64,000 nt of DNA from Aeromicrobium endophyticum (lineage in GTDB: Bacteria; Actinomycetota; Actinomycetes; Propionibacteriales; Nocardioidaceae). The stretch spans positions 62,001-126,000 of the forward strand of contig NZ_QUBR01000001.1 of assembly GCF_003586285.1 (NCBI RefSeq). Reading direction: 5' to 3'. How positions within the stretch are numbered: position 1 is the first letter of the stretch; every line of letters starts with the position of its first letter. A model generated the notes under the pieces. The model had not been told where the DNA came from and did not search any database. It saw only the letters and a list, made by a program, of their open reading frames with translations. The translations under genes and the position numbers were made by a program. Positions 37,522-46,317 of this stretch are shown here, in pieces.

Positions 37522-38997
37522 GCAGGCGGTCTGCAGGTCCTCGGCGTTGTTGGCCGCGCGGCCCTCGGTGGGCGACTGGGTCGTGGGTGTCGTCGGCGGG
37601 GGCGTGGTCGGTGTGGACGTCGTCGCGGACGGGGCACCGCTGCTGGCGGCACCGGCGGCCGGCTTCTTGGCGTCGCCCTCCGACTCGTTGATCGCGGTCT
37701 TGATCGCGGCGTGGATCGCGTCGAAGTCGGGCGTCTGGGTGTTGAACTGCGGCGGGACGATCGAGACCGTGCGGATCTGCTTGCCGCGCGCCTTCAGGGC
37801 CAGGTCGGCGAAGCGGCCGAGCTCGCTCTGCGGGATGTTGGTGCTCAGCAGCTGCTTGCCCGAGCTGGCGATCTTCGTGGCGTTGGTCAGCACCTTGGCG
37901 GGGCTGAGCTGGTCGGCCATGGCCGCCATCAGGCACTTCTGGCGCCCCATGCGCGCGTAGTCGTCCGACTGCACCCGGCTGCGGGCGTACCAGAGCGCCT
38001 TCTGCCCGTTGAGCTTCTGCTGGCCCGGCTCGATGTAGACGTTCTTGTAGGCGTCGTCGTGGCCGAACATCGCGATGCGGCTCTTGACGTCCATCTCGAC
38101 GCCGCCCACGGCGTCGACGAGTCCCTTGAAGCCGTTGAGGTTGACCATGATGTAGTAGTTGATCGTCAGGTCGGTGGCGCCCTCGATCGCGTCGATCGTG
38201 CCGTCGAGGCCCGGATCCTTGCTGTCGGGGTAGAGGTCCTTGCGGTCCTGCGCCATCGTGTGCACCGCGTTGAGCAGGCACTCGTCGCCGCAGTTGTAGC
38301 CGTACGGGTAGACCTTGGCCAGCGGCGAGTCCTTGCGGAACGGCACGTTCTCGAGGTTGCGCGGCAGCGAGACCATGACCGACTTGCCGGTGTCGGCGTC
38401 GATGCTCAGCACCGTCATCGAGTCGGGACGGATGCCGGTGCGGTCCTCACGGGCGTCGGAGCCGAGCAGCAGGATGTTGAAGCGGCCCGCCAGGGGCTCG
38501 GACGTCTTGGTCTCGGGGAAGACCTCCTGCACGACGCTGCGCTGCACCTGGATGAGCTGTGACGCGAACGCCGTCGAGCCGGCGACGCTGCCGATGATGG
38601 CCAGGTTGACGATCGTCACGACCGCGGCGCGGGCGAACGTCAGGCGCACAGGTGAGCCGAGCCGCCAGGCATCGACGAACAGCACGAGCCACAGCAGCAC
38701 CAGCACGACCATCGCGACCCTCGTGCCGAGCAGCACGTCGGGATCGGTGAACCATCCCAGCACGCGCGCGCGGTCGCTGCGGAACGTGGCGAACACGTAC
38801 GCGGCGCCGCCGATCGCGGCCAGCCAGCCGACGATCGCGGTCCATCCGATCGCCCGCTTGCCGAGCGCGACCTGGGCCGAGCCGGGCACGACCATGGTCA
38901 TCAGGCACAGCGTCAGGACGCGGCGGAACCGGACACGCGGCGAGTCCAGGTGGCGGTCCTGGTAGCCGCGGCCCAGCAGGGTGGCCCGATGCGTCAT
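37519..38997 (-). CDS. LytR-CpsA-Psr (LCP) family protein with four-span N-terminus, A
   Basis: The 492-residue protein has about four hydrophobic spans in the first 150 residues (including VLTLCLMTMVVPGSAQ and VAMVVLVLLWLVLFVDAW) and an extracellular LCP domain: FNILLLGSDAREDRTGIRPD, MVSLPRNL, VDAVGGVEMDV and LWYARSRVQSDDYARMGRQ. LCP proteins transfer lipid-linked glycopolymers such as teichoic acids or arabinogalactan to peptidoglycan. The C-terminal tail is Thr/Pro-rich and ends in Cys. Most LCP proteins have a single anchor, so the multi-span start is unusual. A close paralogue follows upstream on the same strand. Confidence 0.9.
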   Translation of the reverse strand: MTHRATLLGRGYQDRHLDSPRVRFRRVLTLCLMTMVVPGSAQVALGKRAIGWTAIVGWLAAIGGAAYVFATFRSDRARVLGWFTDPDVLLGTRVAMVVLVLLWLVLFVDAWRLGSPVRLTFARAAVVTIVNLAIIGSVAGSTAFASQLIQVQRSVVQEVFPETKTSEPLAGRFNILLLGSDAREDRTGIRPDSMTVLSIDADTGKSVMVSLPRNLENVPFRKDSPLAKVYPYGYNCGDECLLNAVHTMAQDRKDLYPDSKDPGLDGTIDAIEGATDLTINYYIMVNLNGFKGLVDAVGGVEMDVKSRIAMFGHDDAYKNVYIEPGQQKLNGQKALWYARSRVQSDDYARMGRQKCLMAAMADQLSPAKVLTNATKIASSGKQLLSTNIPQSELGRFADLALKARGKQIRTVSIVPPQFNTQTPDFDAIHAAIKTAINESEGDAKKPAAGAASSGAPSATTSTPTTPPPTTPTTQSPTEGRAANNAEDLQTAC

Positions 38998-39114
38998 GAT
39001 TCCTCGTCGTGGTGGCCGGCGGGCGGTCGTCGCCGGGCGAGACTCCCATTATCCCTGATGCCGGTGGCAACGACGAACCCCACGGCAGATCTCAGGCAGT
39101 CCTCAGCGAGGCCG

Positions 39115-40578
39115 TCAGCACGCGGAGGCCAGATCCGAGCTCTGGTTGGCCTGGACGGGATCCTTCTTCTGCTCGGCCGCCTTCTGCTCGACCTTCTGCT
39201 CCGCGGTCGCGGGCATGGCCAGGGCAGCGGTCGCCAGGTGCGACTTCGCGGCCGCGTTGGTGCCCTCGGCCTCGTCGATCGCGGCGTCGATCATGTCGCG
39301 GACCTTCACGTAGTCGGGGTTGCCGGTGTAGATCACGGGCGGCACGAGCGACACGGTCGAGACCTTCTGCGACTTGGCCTTCAGGGCGAGGTCCATGAAG
39401 ACGTCGAGGTCCTTCTGGGGGATGTCGGTGCTGAGCAGCTCCTTGCCCGAGCTGGCGATCTTGCCGACGTTGAGCAGCACCTTCTTCGGGCTCAGCTGCT
39501 GCATCATCGCGTTCATGACGCACTTCTGGCGGCCCATGCGCGAGAAGTCGTTGTTCTGCACGCGGCTGCGCGAGTACCAGAGCGCCTGGTCGCCGGTCAG
39601 CTTCTGTTTGCCGGCCTTGATGTAGCCACGGATCGGCGAGCCGATGCCGCCGATCGCGGTGCGCTCGCGGACGTTCATCGTCACGCCGCCGACGGCGTCG
39701 ACGAGCTTGGCGAAGCCCTTCATGTTGACCATCGCGTAGTAGTTGAGCTTGAGGCCCGTGATCTCCTCGACCGCGTCCATCGTCGCCCTGATGCCCGGCG
39801 ACTTGGTGCCGTAGCGGTCGGCGTGGTCGTTCGCCCACGTGTTGACCGAGTTGAGGTAGCAGCCCTCGCAGTCGAAGCCGTTGGGGAACTCCTTGTCCAT
39901 GACCGTGCCGGGCTTGAACGGGACGTCCTGCAGGTTGCGGGGCAGGCCGATCAGCACCGTGCGACCGGTGTCCTTGTCGATCGAGGCCACCGTCAGCGAG
40001 TCGGGGCGCACGCCGCTGCGGTCGGGGCCGGAGTCGCCGCCGAGCAGCAGGACGTTGTAGCGGCCCGACTCGGGGGCCGAGGTCGTGCTGGCCGAGAAGA
40101 CCGTGCCGACGAACGACTGCGACGTGCTGACCATGTGAGCCGCGAAGAACATCGCACCGGCTGTGACGAAGCACAGCGCGCTGTTGAGGCCCGTCATCCA
40201 CAGGCGGTGGCGGCGGCCCATCTCGAGCGGGCGGCCGAGGCGCCAGGCATCGATCATCAGCGCGACCCACGCGATCGCGCCGGCGATGAGCGTCCACCGC
40301 CCGAGGGTCAGCAGCGTCGAGTTGGTCATGAGCGAGAACAGGCCGGTGCGCGACGTCAGGGAGACGACCAGCAGCACCAGGCCGGCGACGAGGAAGCCGA
40401 GCCAGACGCGCAGGCTGATGCGTCCGACGCGCTTGTCGCCGGCGACGAGCTGGGCCGAGCCGGGCATGACGAGGGTCATGGCCATGAGCGTCAGGGCGCG
40501 GCGGAACTGGATGCGGGCCGAGGTGTCGGCCGGACGGTCGTACGAACCGCCCAGGACACTCGTGGGGACGTCAGACAT
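39115..40578 (-). CDS. LytR-CpsA-Psr (LCP) family protein with four-span N-terminus, B
   Basis: This 487-residue paralogue shares its layout with the gene at 37519: about four N-terminal spans (ALTLMAMTLVMPGSAQ is the same opening element), then the LCP domain with YNVLLLGGDSGPDRSGVRPD, IGLPRNLQDVPF, VDAVGGVTMNV and LWYSRSRVQNNDFSRMGRQ, and a charged tail ending LASAC. The catalytic-site Arg and Asp residues of the family are present. ATG 40578 has GAGG eight bases upstream. The pair looks like a tandem duplication followed by divergence; it is divergent from the third LCP gene. Confidence 0.9.
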   Translation of the reverse strand: MSDVPTSVLGGSYDRPADTSARIQFRRALTLMAMTLVMPGSAQLVAGDKRVGRISLRVWLGFLVAGLVLLVVSLTSRTGLFSLMTNSTLLTLGRWTLIAGAIAWVALMIDAWRLGRPLEMGRRHRLWMTGLNSALCFVTAGAMFFAAHMVSTSQSFVGTVFSASTTSAPESGRYNVLLLGGDSGPDRSGVRPDSLTVASIDKDTGRTVLIGLPRNLQDVPFKPGTVMDKEFPNGFDCEGCYLNSVNTWANDHADRYGTKSPGIRATMDAVEEITGLKLNYYAMVNMKGFAKLVDAVGGVTMNVRERTAIGGIGSPIRGYIKAGKQKLTGDQALWYSRSRVQNNDFSRMGRQKCVMNAMMQQLSPKKVLLNVGKIASSGKELLSTDIPQKDLDVFMDLALKAKSQKVSTVSLVPPVIYTGNPDYVKVRDMIDAAIDEAEGTNAAAKSHLATAALAMPATAEQKVEQKAAEQKKDPVQANQSSDLASAC

Positions 40579-40634
40579 GGGGTCCTCGCGAAGAAATGGG
40601 GAAGAAGCTGAGGTGGTCTCAGTATTCACACAAA

Positions 40635-40681
40635 CCCTCAATCGGAGGTTGAGGGCGCGCCGCGACGCGCCGTCGATTTTT
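40635..40681 (+). terminator. Paired hairpins with T-run between divergent LCP genes
   Basis: CCCTCAA-TCGGAGG-TTGAGGG (40635-40655) is followed at once by GGCGCG / CGCGCC (40654-40671) and a run of five T (40677-40681) on the plus strand. The second hairpin with T-run resembles an intrinsic terminator. It lies about 60 bases upstream of the third LCP gene, so it could be an attenuator or shield that gene from read-through. Confidence 0.4.
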
Positions 40682-40742
40682 CCCGCGCGGCCCGGCCTCG
40701 GGCTGCGGCTGGCGGCGGGCACGGTCCGGTACGGTCGTCTGC

Positions 40743-41894
40743 ATGTCAGACCAGCGCCCCCAGGGCAACTACGGGTGGCTCTACGGCGAGGACGAGACCA
40801 CGCGCGCGACGCCCAGCACGAGTGCCTCCGCGCGTCCGTCCGAACGACCCTCGTCCCAGCTCCCGCCGCCCGACCTGCCGCCGCCCGGGCGCCGCGGCGG
40901 AGGGCCTGCCCCCACCTCGGGCGACGAGCCGCCCCGTCCCAAGAAGCGACGCACCAAGCGGCGCGTCGCCGGCATCCTCGTGCTGGCCTGGATCGTGTTC
41001 CTCGTCGCCGTGCCCGTGTGGGCCTGGGGCAAGATCGAGAAGGTCGACGCCGATCCGGGCGGCGACCGTCCGGCCGAGCAGCCGGGCACGACCTACCTGA
41101 TGGTCGGCTCCGACAGCCGGCGCGGTCTCACCAAGGCCGAGCAGAAGGAGCTGTCGACCGGCGGCGACGGCGGAGGACGCGGACGCACCGACACCATCAT
41201 GCTGCTGCACACGGGAGCCGGGCCCGACGTGCTGATGTCGATCCCCCGCGACTCCCTGGTGCAGATCCCCGGCTACGGCCGCACCAAGATCAACGCGGCC
41301 TACGCGTACGGCGGGCCCAAGCTGCTGGTCAAGACGATCGAGGACAACACCGGCATCCGGGTCGACGACTACGTCGAGGTCGGCTTCGGCGGCCTGGTCA
41401 AGGTCGTCGACTCCCTCGGCGGTGTCGAGATCTGCCCGACGAAGGACATCAAGGACAAGGACTCCGGTCTCGACGTCAAGAAGGGCTGCCAGACCGCCGA
41501 CGGCCGCACCGCACTGGCGTACTCGCGCAACCGCCACTCGTACGCGACGCAGGACATCCAGCGCGTCCAGAGCCAGCGCGAGGTGCTGGGCTCGATCGCC
41601 GGCGAGGCCAAGTCGCCGTGGACCGTGCTCAACCCGCTGCGCTACGCCAAGGTCGCCTCCGGCGCCTCGGGGTCGCTGACGATCGGTGAGGACGTCGGAC
41701 CGATCTCGCTCGGCAGGTTCGCGCTGGCGCTGTCGTCCTCGATGGGCGGCAAGGGGCTCAACTGCACGGTCCCGCTGCGTGACTTCGCGGTCACGTGGGA
41801 CCCGCAGCGCGCCCCCAAGATGTTCGACCTGATCGCGAAGGACCAGAGCGACCAGATCGGTTCGCTGTGCACCAAGGACGGCCTGCCCAAGTAG
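40743..41894 (+). CDS. LytR-CpsA-Psr (LCP) family protein with single anchor, C
   Basis: The 383-residue protein has the usual LCP layout: a cytoplasmic N-terminus of about 75 residues rich in Pro, Ser and Arg, one membrane span (VAGILVLAWIVFLVAVPVWAW) and an extracellular LCP domain. The domain shows TYLMVGSDSRRGL, RTDTIMLLHTG, LMSIPRDSLV, DYVEVGFGGLVKVVDSLGG and LAYSRNRHSYATQDIQRVQ, with the conserved Arg and Asp of the pyrophosphate pocket. It is likely a wall-glycopolymer ligase. It is divergent from the two multi-span paralogues and is followed by dapD. Confidence 0.92.
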   Translation: MSDQRPQGNYGWLYGEDETTRATPSTSASARPSERPSSQLPPPDLPPPGRRGGGPAPTSGDEPPRPKKRRTKRRVAGILVLAWIVFLVAVPVWAWGKIEKVDADPGGDRPAEQPGTTYLMVGSDSRRGLTKAEQKELSTGGDGGGRGRTDTIMLLHTGAGPDVLMSIPRDSLVQIPGYGRTKINAAYAYGGPKLLVKTIEDNTGIRVDDYVEVGFGGLVKVVDSLGGVEICPTKDIKDKDSGLDVKKGCQTADGRTALAYSRNRHSYATQDIQRVQSQREVLGSIAGEAKSPWTVLNPLRYAKVASGASGSLTIGEDVGPISLGRFALALSSSMGGKGLNCTVPLRDFAVTWDPQRAPKMFDLIAKDQSDQIGSLCTKDGLPK

Positions 41895-41957
41895 TCGCCG
41901 TGGCGGTCCTCGTGGTCGCCGCCCGGCGGCCACCAGGTGCTCGATAGGTTGTGACGC

Positions 41958-42920
41958 ATGACCTCAGTCGACGACTCCCCCGCTGACCAGAACCCCGGCG
42001 CGCACGCCTACGGCCTGGCGACGCTGACCGACGATGGCACCGTCCTCGACGTCTGGTACCTCGAGCCGCGGCTCGGCCCCGCCCCCGAGCGCGAGCTCGA
42101 GCCGGCCGAGCTGACGGTGCTCGAGGGTCGCGACGACGTCCGCCAGGTCACCAAGGCCGTCGTGCTCACCCGCATCGACGACCTGCAGGCCGCCCCGTCC
42201 GACGCGTACGACGTCTGGCTCCGGCTGCACCTGCTGTCGCACCGCCTGGTCCGGCCCCACGGGCTCAACCTCGACGGGCAGTTCGGCCTGCTCGCCAACG
42301 TCGTCTGGACGTCGATCGGTCCGTGCGCCGTCGCCGACTTCGAGGCCACCCGTGCCCGGGCGCGCGCCGCGGGCCAGCACGTGCAGGTCACCAGCGTCGA
42401 CAAGTTCCCACGGATGACCGACTACGTCATCCCCACGGGCGTGCGCATCGGCGACGCCGACCGTGTGCGCCTCGGCGCTCACCTCGCCGAGGGCACGACC
42501 GTCATGCACGAGGGCTTCGTCAACTTCAACGCCGGCACGCTCGGGCACGCGATGGTCGAGGGACGCATCTCGGCCGGCGTCGTGGTCGGAGACGGCTCCG
42601 ACGTCGGCGGCGGTGCCTCGATCATGGGCACGCTGTCCGGCGGCGGCAAGGAGGTCATCCGGGTCGGCGCGAACTGCCTGATCGGCGCCAACGCCGGCAT
42701 CGGCATCTCGCTCGGCGACGACTGCGTCGTGGCGGCCGGCACCTACGTCACGGCCGGGTCGAAGGTCACGACGCCCGACGGATCGGTGGTCAAGGCGTCC
42801 GAGCTGTCCGGCCAGGACGGCATCTTGTTCATCGTCGACAGCCAGACCGGCGTGCTCGAGGCACGGCCCCGCGGCGGTCGTACCGGCATCGAGCTCAATG
42901 CGGCGCTGCACGCCAACTAG
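41958..42920 (+). CDS. dapD: Tetrahydrodipicolinate N-succinyltransferase
   Basis: DapD transfers succinyl from succinyl-CoA to tetrahydrodipicolinate in the succinylase route to meso-DAP and lysine. The 320-residue protein is of the longer actinobacterial type. Its N-terminal domain ([20 protein letters not shown]) precedes a left-handed beta-helix built from hexapeptide turns ([55 protein letters not shown]). dapC lies a few genes away. DAP is a peptidoglycan component, consistent with the cell-wall character of the region. Confidence 0.95.
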   Translation: MTSVDDSPADQNPGAHAYGLATLTDDGTVLDVWYLEPRLGPAPERELEPAELTVLEGRDDVRQVTKAVVLTRIDDLQAAPSDAYDVWLRLHLLSHRLVRPHGLNLDGQFGLLANVVWTSIGPCAVADFEATRARARAAGQHVQVTSVDKFPRMTDYVIPTGVRIGDADRVRLGAHLAEGTTVMHEGFVNFNAGTLGHAMVEGRISAGVVVGDGSDVGGGASIMGTLSGGGKEVIRVGANCLIGANAGIGISLGDDCVVAAGTYVTAGSKVTTPDGSVVKASELSGQDGILFIVDSQTGVLEARPRGGRTGIELNAALHAN

Positions 42921-42929
42921 GGCGCCGGC

Positions 42930-43754
42930 GTGAGGCTGCGCTGGTTCGTCGTGCTCGGCCTCGTCGTCGCGGCGGTGCTGTTCGGCACCGTCGTGCGCGA
43001 CCGCGCGCCCCTGCGTGCCGAGTTCTGCGTCGCGAAGGTCGGCGACACCCGCGCCCAGCTCGACCTCGAGCAGGGCCGCTGGGTCTCGCTCATGGCCGCG
43101 CTCGCGCAGCAGCGGGGGCTTCCGCCGCGCGCCACCACGATCGCGATCGCGACGGCGTTCCAGGAGTCGAAGATCCACAACATCGACTACGGAGACCGCG
43201 ACTCGGTCGGGCTGTTCCAGCAGCGTCCGTCGCAGGGCTGGGGAACCACGGCGCAGCTGATGGACCCGCACTACGCGATCGGCGAGTTCTACGATGCCCT
43301 GGTCAAGGTCGACGGCTACCAGGACATGGACATCAACGATGCCGCCCAGCTCGTGCAGCGGTCGGGGTTCCCCGAGGCGTACGCCCAGCACGAGGACTAC
43401 GCCCGCGCACTCGCCTCGGCCCTGCGCGGCTACAGCCCGGCGGCGTTCACCTGCCAGGTCAACCCGACCAGCATCGGGAGCACGACGGCCGTCGTCGAGG
43501 ACGTCGAGAAGGCCTTCGGGGACATCCGGGTCGTCCGCGACGGCGACGAGGCGTCGTACCCGCTCAGCGGCCGGGCGGCCGACGTCGACGCCCGCGGCTG
43601 GGCCATCGCGCAGTACCTGGTCGGCCAGGCCTCGTCGCTCGGCATCAGCGAGGTGTCGTTCGACGGCCGTCGGTGGACGTCCACCGACTCGGCCAAGGGC
43701 TGGGTCGACGACTCGGCCGCGTCGTCGACGGTCGTCCGCGTCTCCACCAACTGA
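42930..43754 (+). CDS. Membrane-anchored lysozyme-like protein of unknown role
   Basis: The 274-residue protein starts at GTG 42930, nine bases after dapD. A single N-terminal span (WFVVLGLVVAAVLFGTVV, about 5-22) is followed by a helical domain with TTIAIATAFQESKIHNIDYGDRD, then VGLFQQRPSQGWG. The Glu in FQES and the Q-R-P-S-Q-G-W-G segment resemble lytic-transglycosylase or lysozyme-like folds. The C-terminal half contains a Peptidase M15-like or hydrolase-like strand region of unclear type. It may act on peptidoglycan, but no substrate is known. Location between dapD and dapC supports a wall role. Confidence 0.6.
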   Translation: MRLRWFVVLGLVVAAVLFGTVVRDRAPLRAEFCVAKVGDTRAQLDLEQGRWVSLMAALAQQRGLPPRATTIAIATAFQESKIHNIDYGDRDSVGLFQQRPSQGWGTTAQLMDPHYAIGEFYDALVKVDGYQDMDINDAAQLVQRSGFPEAYAQHEDYARALASALRGYSPAAFTCQVNPTSIGSTTAVVEDVEKAFGDIRVVRDGDEASYPLSGRAADVDARGWAIAQYLVGQASSLGISEVSFDGRRWTSTDSAKGWVDDSAASSTVVRVSTN

Positions 43755-43781
43755 GCCCTCGCCGGCCCGGGGCGGCGGTCG

Positions 43782-44894
43782 TCAGGCGGTGAGGCGCTGG
43801 ACGGCTGAGGCGACCCGCTCGTCGGTGGCCGTGAACGCGATGCGCACGTGGCGGGCGCCTGCGGGGCCGTAGAAGTCGCCGGGCGCGGCCAGGATGCCCC
43901 GCTCGGCCAGCCACGCGATCGTGTCGCGGCACGGCTCGCCGCGCGTCACCCACAGGTAGAGCGCTCCCTCGGAGTGCTCGACGGTGAACCCCGCCGACGT
44001 GAGGGCGGCCCGCAGGTCGGCGCGACGGGACGCGTAGCGCTCGCGCTGCTGCGTGACGTGCTCGTCGTCGGCCAGGGCAGCGGTCATCGCCGCCTGCACG
44101 GGCGTGGGCAGCATGAAGCCCAGGTGCTTGCGCACCGCGAGCAGCTCGGCGACGACGGCCGGGTCACCGGTGACGAAGGCGTCGCGGTAGCCGGCCAGGT
44201 TCGACCGCTTCGACAGCGAGTGCACGGCCAGCAGGCCGTCGAACGTCCCGCCGCAGATGTCGGGGTGCAGCACCGACACGGGCTCACCCTCCCAGGCGAA
44301 CTCGAGGTAGCACTCGTCGGAGACCAGCAGGGCGCCGCAGTCGCGGGCGAACTCGACGACCTTGCGCAGGTGGTCGGCCCCGAGGATCTGCCCGTGCGGG
44401 TTCGCCGGTGAGTTGACGTAGATCAGCGCGGGCCGCCGAGGACCGATCGCGACCGTGGAGTCGGCGGCCAGCACCTGGCAGCGGGCGTAGCGCGCCCCGA
44501 CCTCGTAGGTGGGATAGGCCAGCTCGGGGAAGACCACGAGGTCGTCCGGGCCGAGGCCCAGCTGCGTCGGCAGGTTGGCGATGAGCTCTTTCGACCCGAC
44601 GGTCGGCAGCACCTGGGACGCGCTCAGCCCCGTGATGCCGAAGCGCCGCTCGAGCCAGTCGACGGCGGCCTGGCGCAACGACTCGGGGCCCAAGACCGTC
44701 GGGTAGCCGGGAGCGTCCGCGGCCGCCACGAGGGCGTCGCGGGCGACGTCGGGCGTCGGGTCGACGGGGGTGCCGATCGACAGGTCGACGATGCCGCCGG
44801 GGTGCTCGCCCGCTCGCTGCTTGGCGCCGGCGAGCGTGTCCCACGGGAACTCGGGGAACCGCGCCGACACTCCGGATGTGTCCGTCACGCCCAC
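43782..44894 (-). CDS. dapC: Succinyldiaminopimelate transaminase
   Basis: DapC uses PLP to convert N-succinyl-2-amino-6-ketopimelate to succinyl-DAP in lysine and peptidoglycan precursor synthesis. The 370-residue protein is a class I/II aminotransferase: IVDLSIGTPVDPTPD at the start, YVNSPANPHGQILG, SDECYLEFAWEGEP, and the PLP lysine in VHSLSKRSNLAGYRDAF. It lies six bases downstream of fdxA on the same strand. The fdxA-dapC order is the same as Rv1177-Rv1178. It converges with the lysozyme-like gene. Confidence 0.93.
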   Translation of the reverse strand: MGVTDTSGVSARFPEFPWDTLAGAKQRAGEHPGGIVDLSIGTPVDPTPDVARDALVAAADAPGYPTVLGPESLRQAAVDWLERRFGITGLSASQVLPTVGSKELIANLPTQLGLGPDDLVVFPELAYPTYEVGARYARCQVLAADSTVAIGPRRPALIYVNSPANPHGQILGADHLRKVVEFARDCGALLVSDECYLEFAWEGEPVSVLHPDICGGTFDGLLAVHSLSKRSNLAGYRDAFVTGDPAVVAELLAVRKHLGFMLPTPVQAAMTAALADDEHVTQQRERYASRRADLRAALTSAGFTVEHSEGALYLWVTRGEPCRDTIAWLAERGILAAPGDFYGPAGARHVRIAFTATDERVASAVQRLTA

Positions 44895-44900
44895 GTGCGA

Positions 44901-45224
44901 CTACTCCTGGTTCTGCGGGGGCAGCGCGTCGATCATCGGGTGATCCTTGTCGATCACGCCGAGCTTGGCCGCACCGCCGGGCGAGCCGAGGTCGTCGAAG
45001 AAGTTGACGTTGGCGTCGTAGTAGTCCTTCCACTCCGGCGGCGTGTCGTCCTCGTAGAAGATCGCCTCGACCGGGCAGACGGGCTCGCAGGCACCGCAGT
45101 CGACGCACTCGTCGGGGTGGATGTAGAGCATCCGCTTGCCCTCGTAGATGCAGTCGACGGGACACTCGTCCACACACGCGCGGTCCTTGATGTCCACACA
45201 CGGCTGGGCGATCACGTACGTCAC
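44901..45224 (-). CDS. fdxA: Seven-iron ferredoxin
   Basis: The 107-residue protein is a 3Fe-4S/4Fe-4S ferredoxin of the FdxA/FdxC type. The cluster-binding Cys lie in [17 protein letters not shown] and [16 protein letters not shown]. These ferredoxins pass electrons to cytochromes P450 and other redox enzymes. ATG 45224 starts [17 protein letters not shown], the common family start. It heads a two-gene operon with dapC and is divergent from a GNAT gene across about 100 bases. Confidence 0.96.
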   Translation of the reverse strand: MTYVIAQPCVDIKDRACVDECPVDCIYEGKRMLYIHPDECVDCGACEPVCPVEAIFYEDDTPPEWKDYYDANVNFFDDLGSPGGAAKLGVIDKDHPMIDALPPQNQE

Positions 45225-45328
45225 TGTCTGTTCCCCTTCGACGAGGCTCGGCGAGCCTGACCAGTATCGCGCCCGGGCGGACGCAGCCGGCAGTTAGGTT
45301 CGCCTCAACGGCATGGAAGTCTTGAACC

Positions 45329-46282
45329 ATGACTCTAGACGCTCCCGCGGTCGGTTCACGCATCGTCGTGCGGCATGAGACGGGTGGCGTCGGGCCGACC
45401 GGCGGGCCGCAGATGACCGACGTCGTCGGACACGTGCTGGCCGTCGATGCCTCGTCCGTCACGATCGAGCAGCGCGACGGACGCACGCGCGTGGTCGAGC
45501 TGGCCACGGTGGTGACGTGGAAGACGGTTCCCGACCGTCCCACACGGCGGCGCCGCGCGGTGGCGATCGATCCCGACGAGCTGACCCGCATCACGTCACG
45601 CGGCTGGCCCGCGACCGAGTCGCGCCTCCTGGGCGAGTGGGAGCTGCGCTCGGCCGGACGCTTCACCGGTCGCGCCAACTCCATCGCGATGACCGGGTCC
45701 CCCGGCCTGCCGCTCGCCGAGGCGCTGACGCGCGTGGTCGAGTTCTACCGCGAGCGCTCGGCCCCGGCTCTCGCGCAGGTCGTCGTCGGATCGGAGAACG
45801 ACCGCCGGCTCGACGAGGCCGGTTGGACGCCGATGGCCGGCTACCACGGCGGCGCCGTCGTGCAGGTCGCCGACCTGGACGCGTCGTACCCCGTCGACCC
45901 CGAGGCGCGCGTCTCGTCCACGGCCGACGACGAGTGGCTCTCCCACTACGGACGCGTCGACGACCCGCGGGCGGCGCGTGCCGTCATGGAGGCGCCCGCG
46001 CGGGTCGGCTTCGTCTCGATCGGCTCGCCGGTCGTCGCCATCGGACGCGTCGTCGTCACGGGCGAGTGGGCCGGCCTGTCGGCCGTCGAGGTCGTGCCGG
46101 AGGCCAGGCGGCAGGGATTGGCCCGTCGCATCGTCGAGACGTCGCTCGCCTGGGCGGTCGAGCACGGAGCCGACAAGGCGTACCTGCAGACCATGCGCAG
46201 CAACGAGGCGGCGCTGGCGCTGTACCGGCCGTTCGGCTTCGTCGACCACCACGACTACCTCTACCGCGAGCCGGGCCGCTAG
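45329..46282 (+). CDS. GNAT acetyltransferase of Rv0428c type
   Basis: The 317-residue protein has two parts. The first 75 residues form an SH3-like strand region (SRIVVRHETGGVGPTGG, DVVGHVLAVDASSVTIEQ), and residues about 180-315 form a GNAT domain with the acetyl-CoA loop VVPEARRQGLARRIVET and the following helix and strand up to LALYRPFGFVDHHDYLYR. This layout is shared with actinobacterial Rv0428c-like proteins. The substrate is unknown. The stop overlaps a short duplicated sequence in the junction with the VanW gene. Confidence 0.85.
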   Translation: MTLDAPAVGSRIVVRHETGGVGPTGGPQMTDVVGHVLAVDASSVTIEQRDGRTRVVELATVVTWKTVPDRPTRRRRAVAIDPDELTRITSRGWPATESRLLGEWELRSAGRFTGRANSIAMTGSPGLPLAEALTRVVEFYRERSAPALAQVVVGSENDRRLDEAGWTPMAGYHGGAVVQVADLDASYPVDPEARVSSTADDEWLSHYGRVDDPRAARAVMEAPARVGFVSIGSPVVAIGRVVVTGEWAGLSAVEVVPEARRQGLARRIVETSLAWAVEHGADKAYLQTMRSNEAALALYRPFGFVDHHDYLYREPGR

Positions 46283-46317
46283 TCGTCCTTGCGGCGTGCC
46301 GGGGCTAGTCGTCCTTG
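46279..46317. repeat. Duplicated stop-codon segment of the VanW gene
   Basis: CTAGTCGTCCTTG occurs at 46279-46291 and again at 46305-46317, a period of 26 bases. The second copy encodes the last codons (Lys-Asp-Asp-stop) of the minus-strand VanW gene; the first overlaps the stop codon of the convergent GNAT gene. It resembles the duplication at the 3' end of lsr2. Confidence 0.7.
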
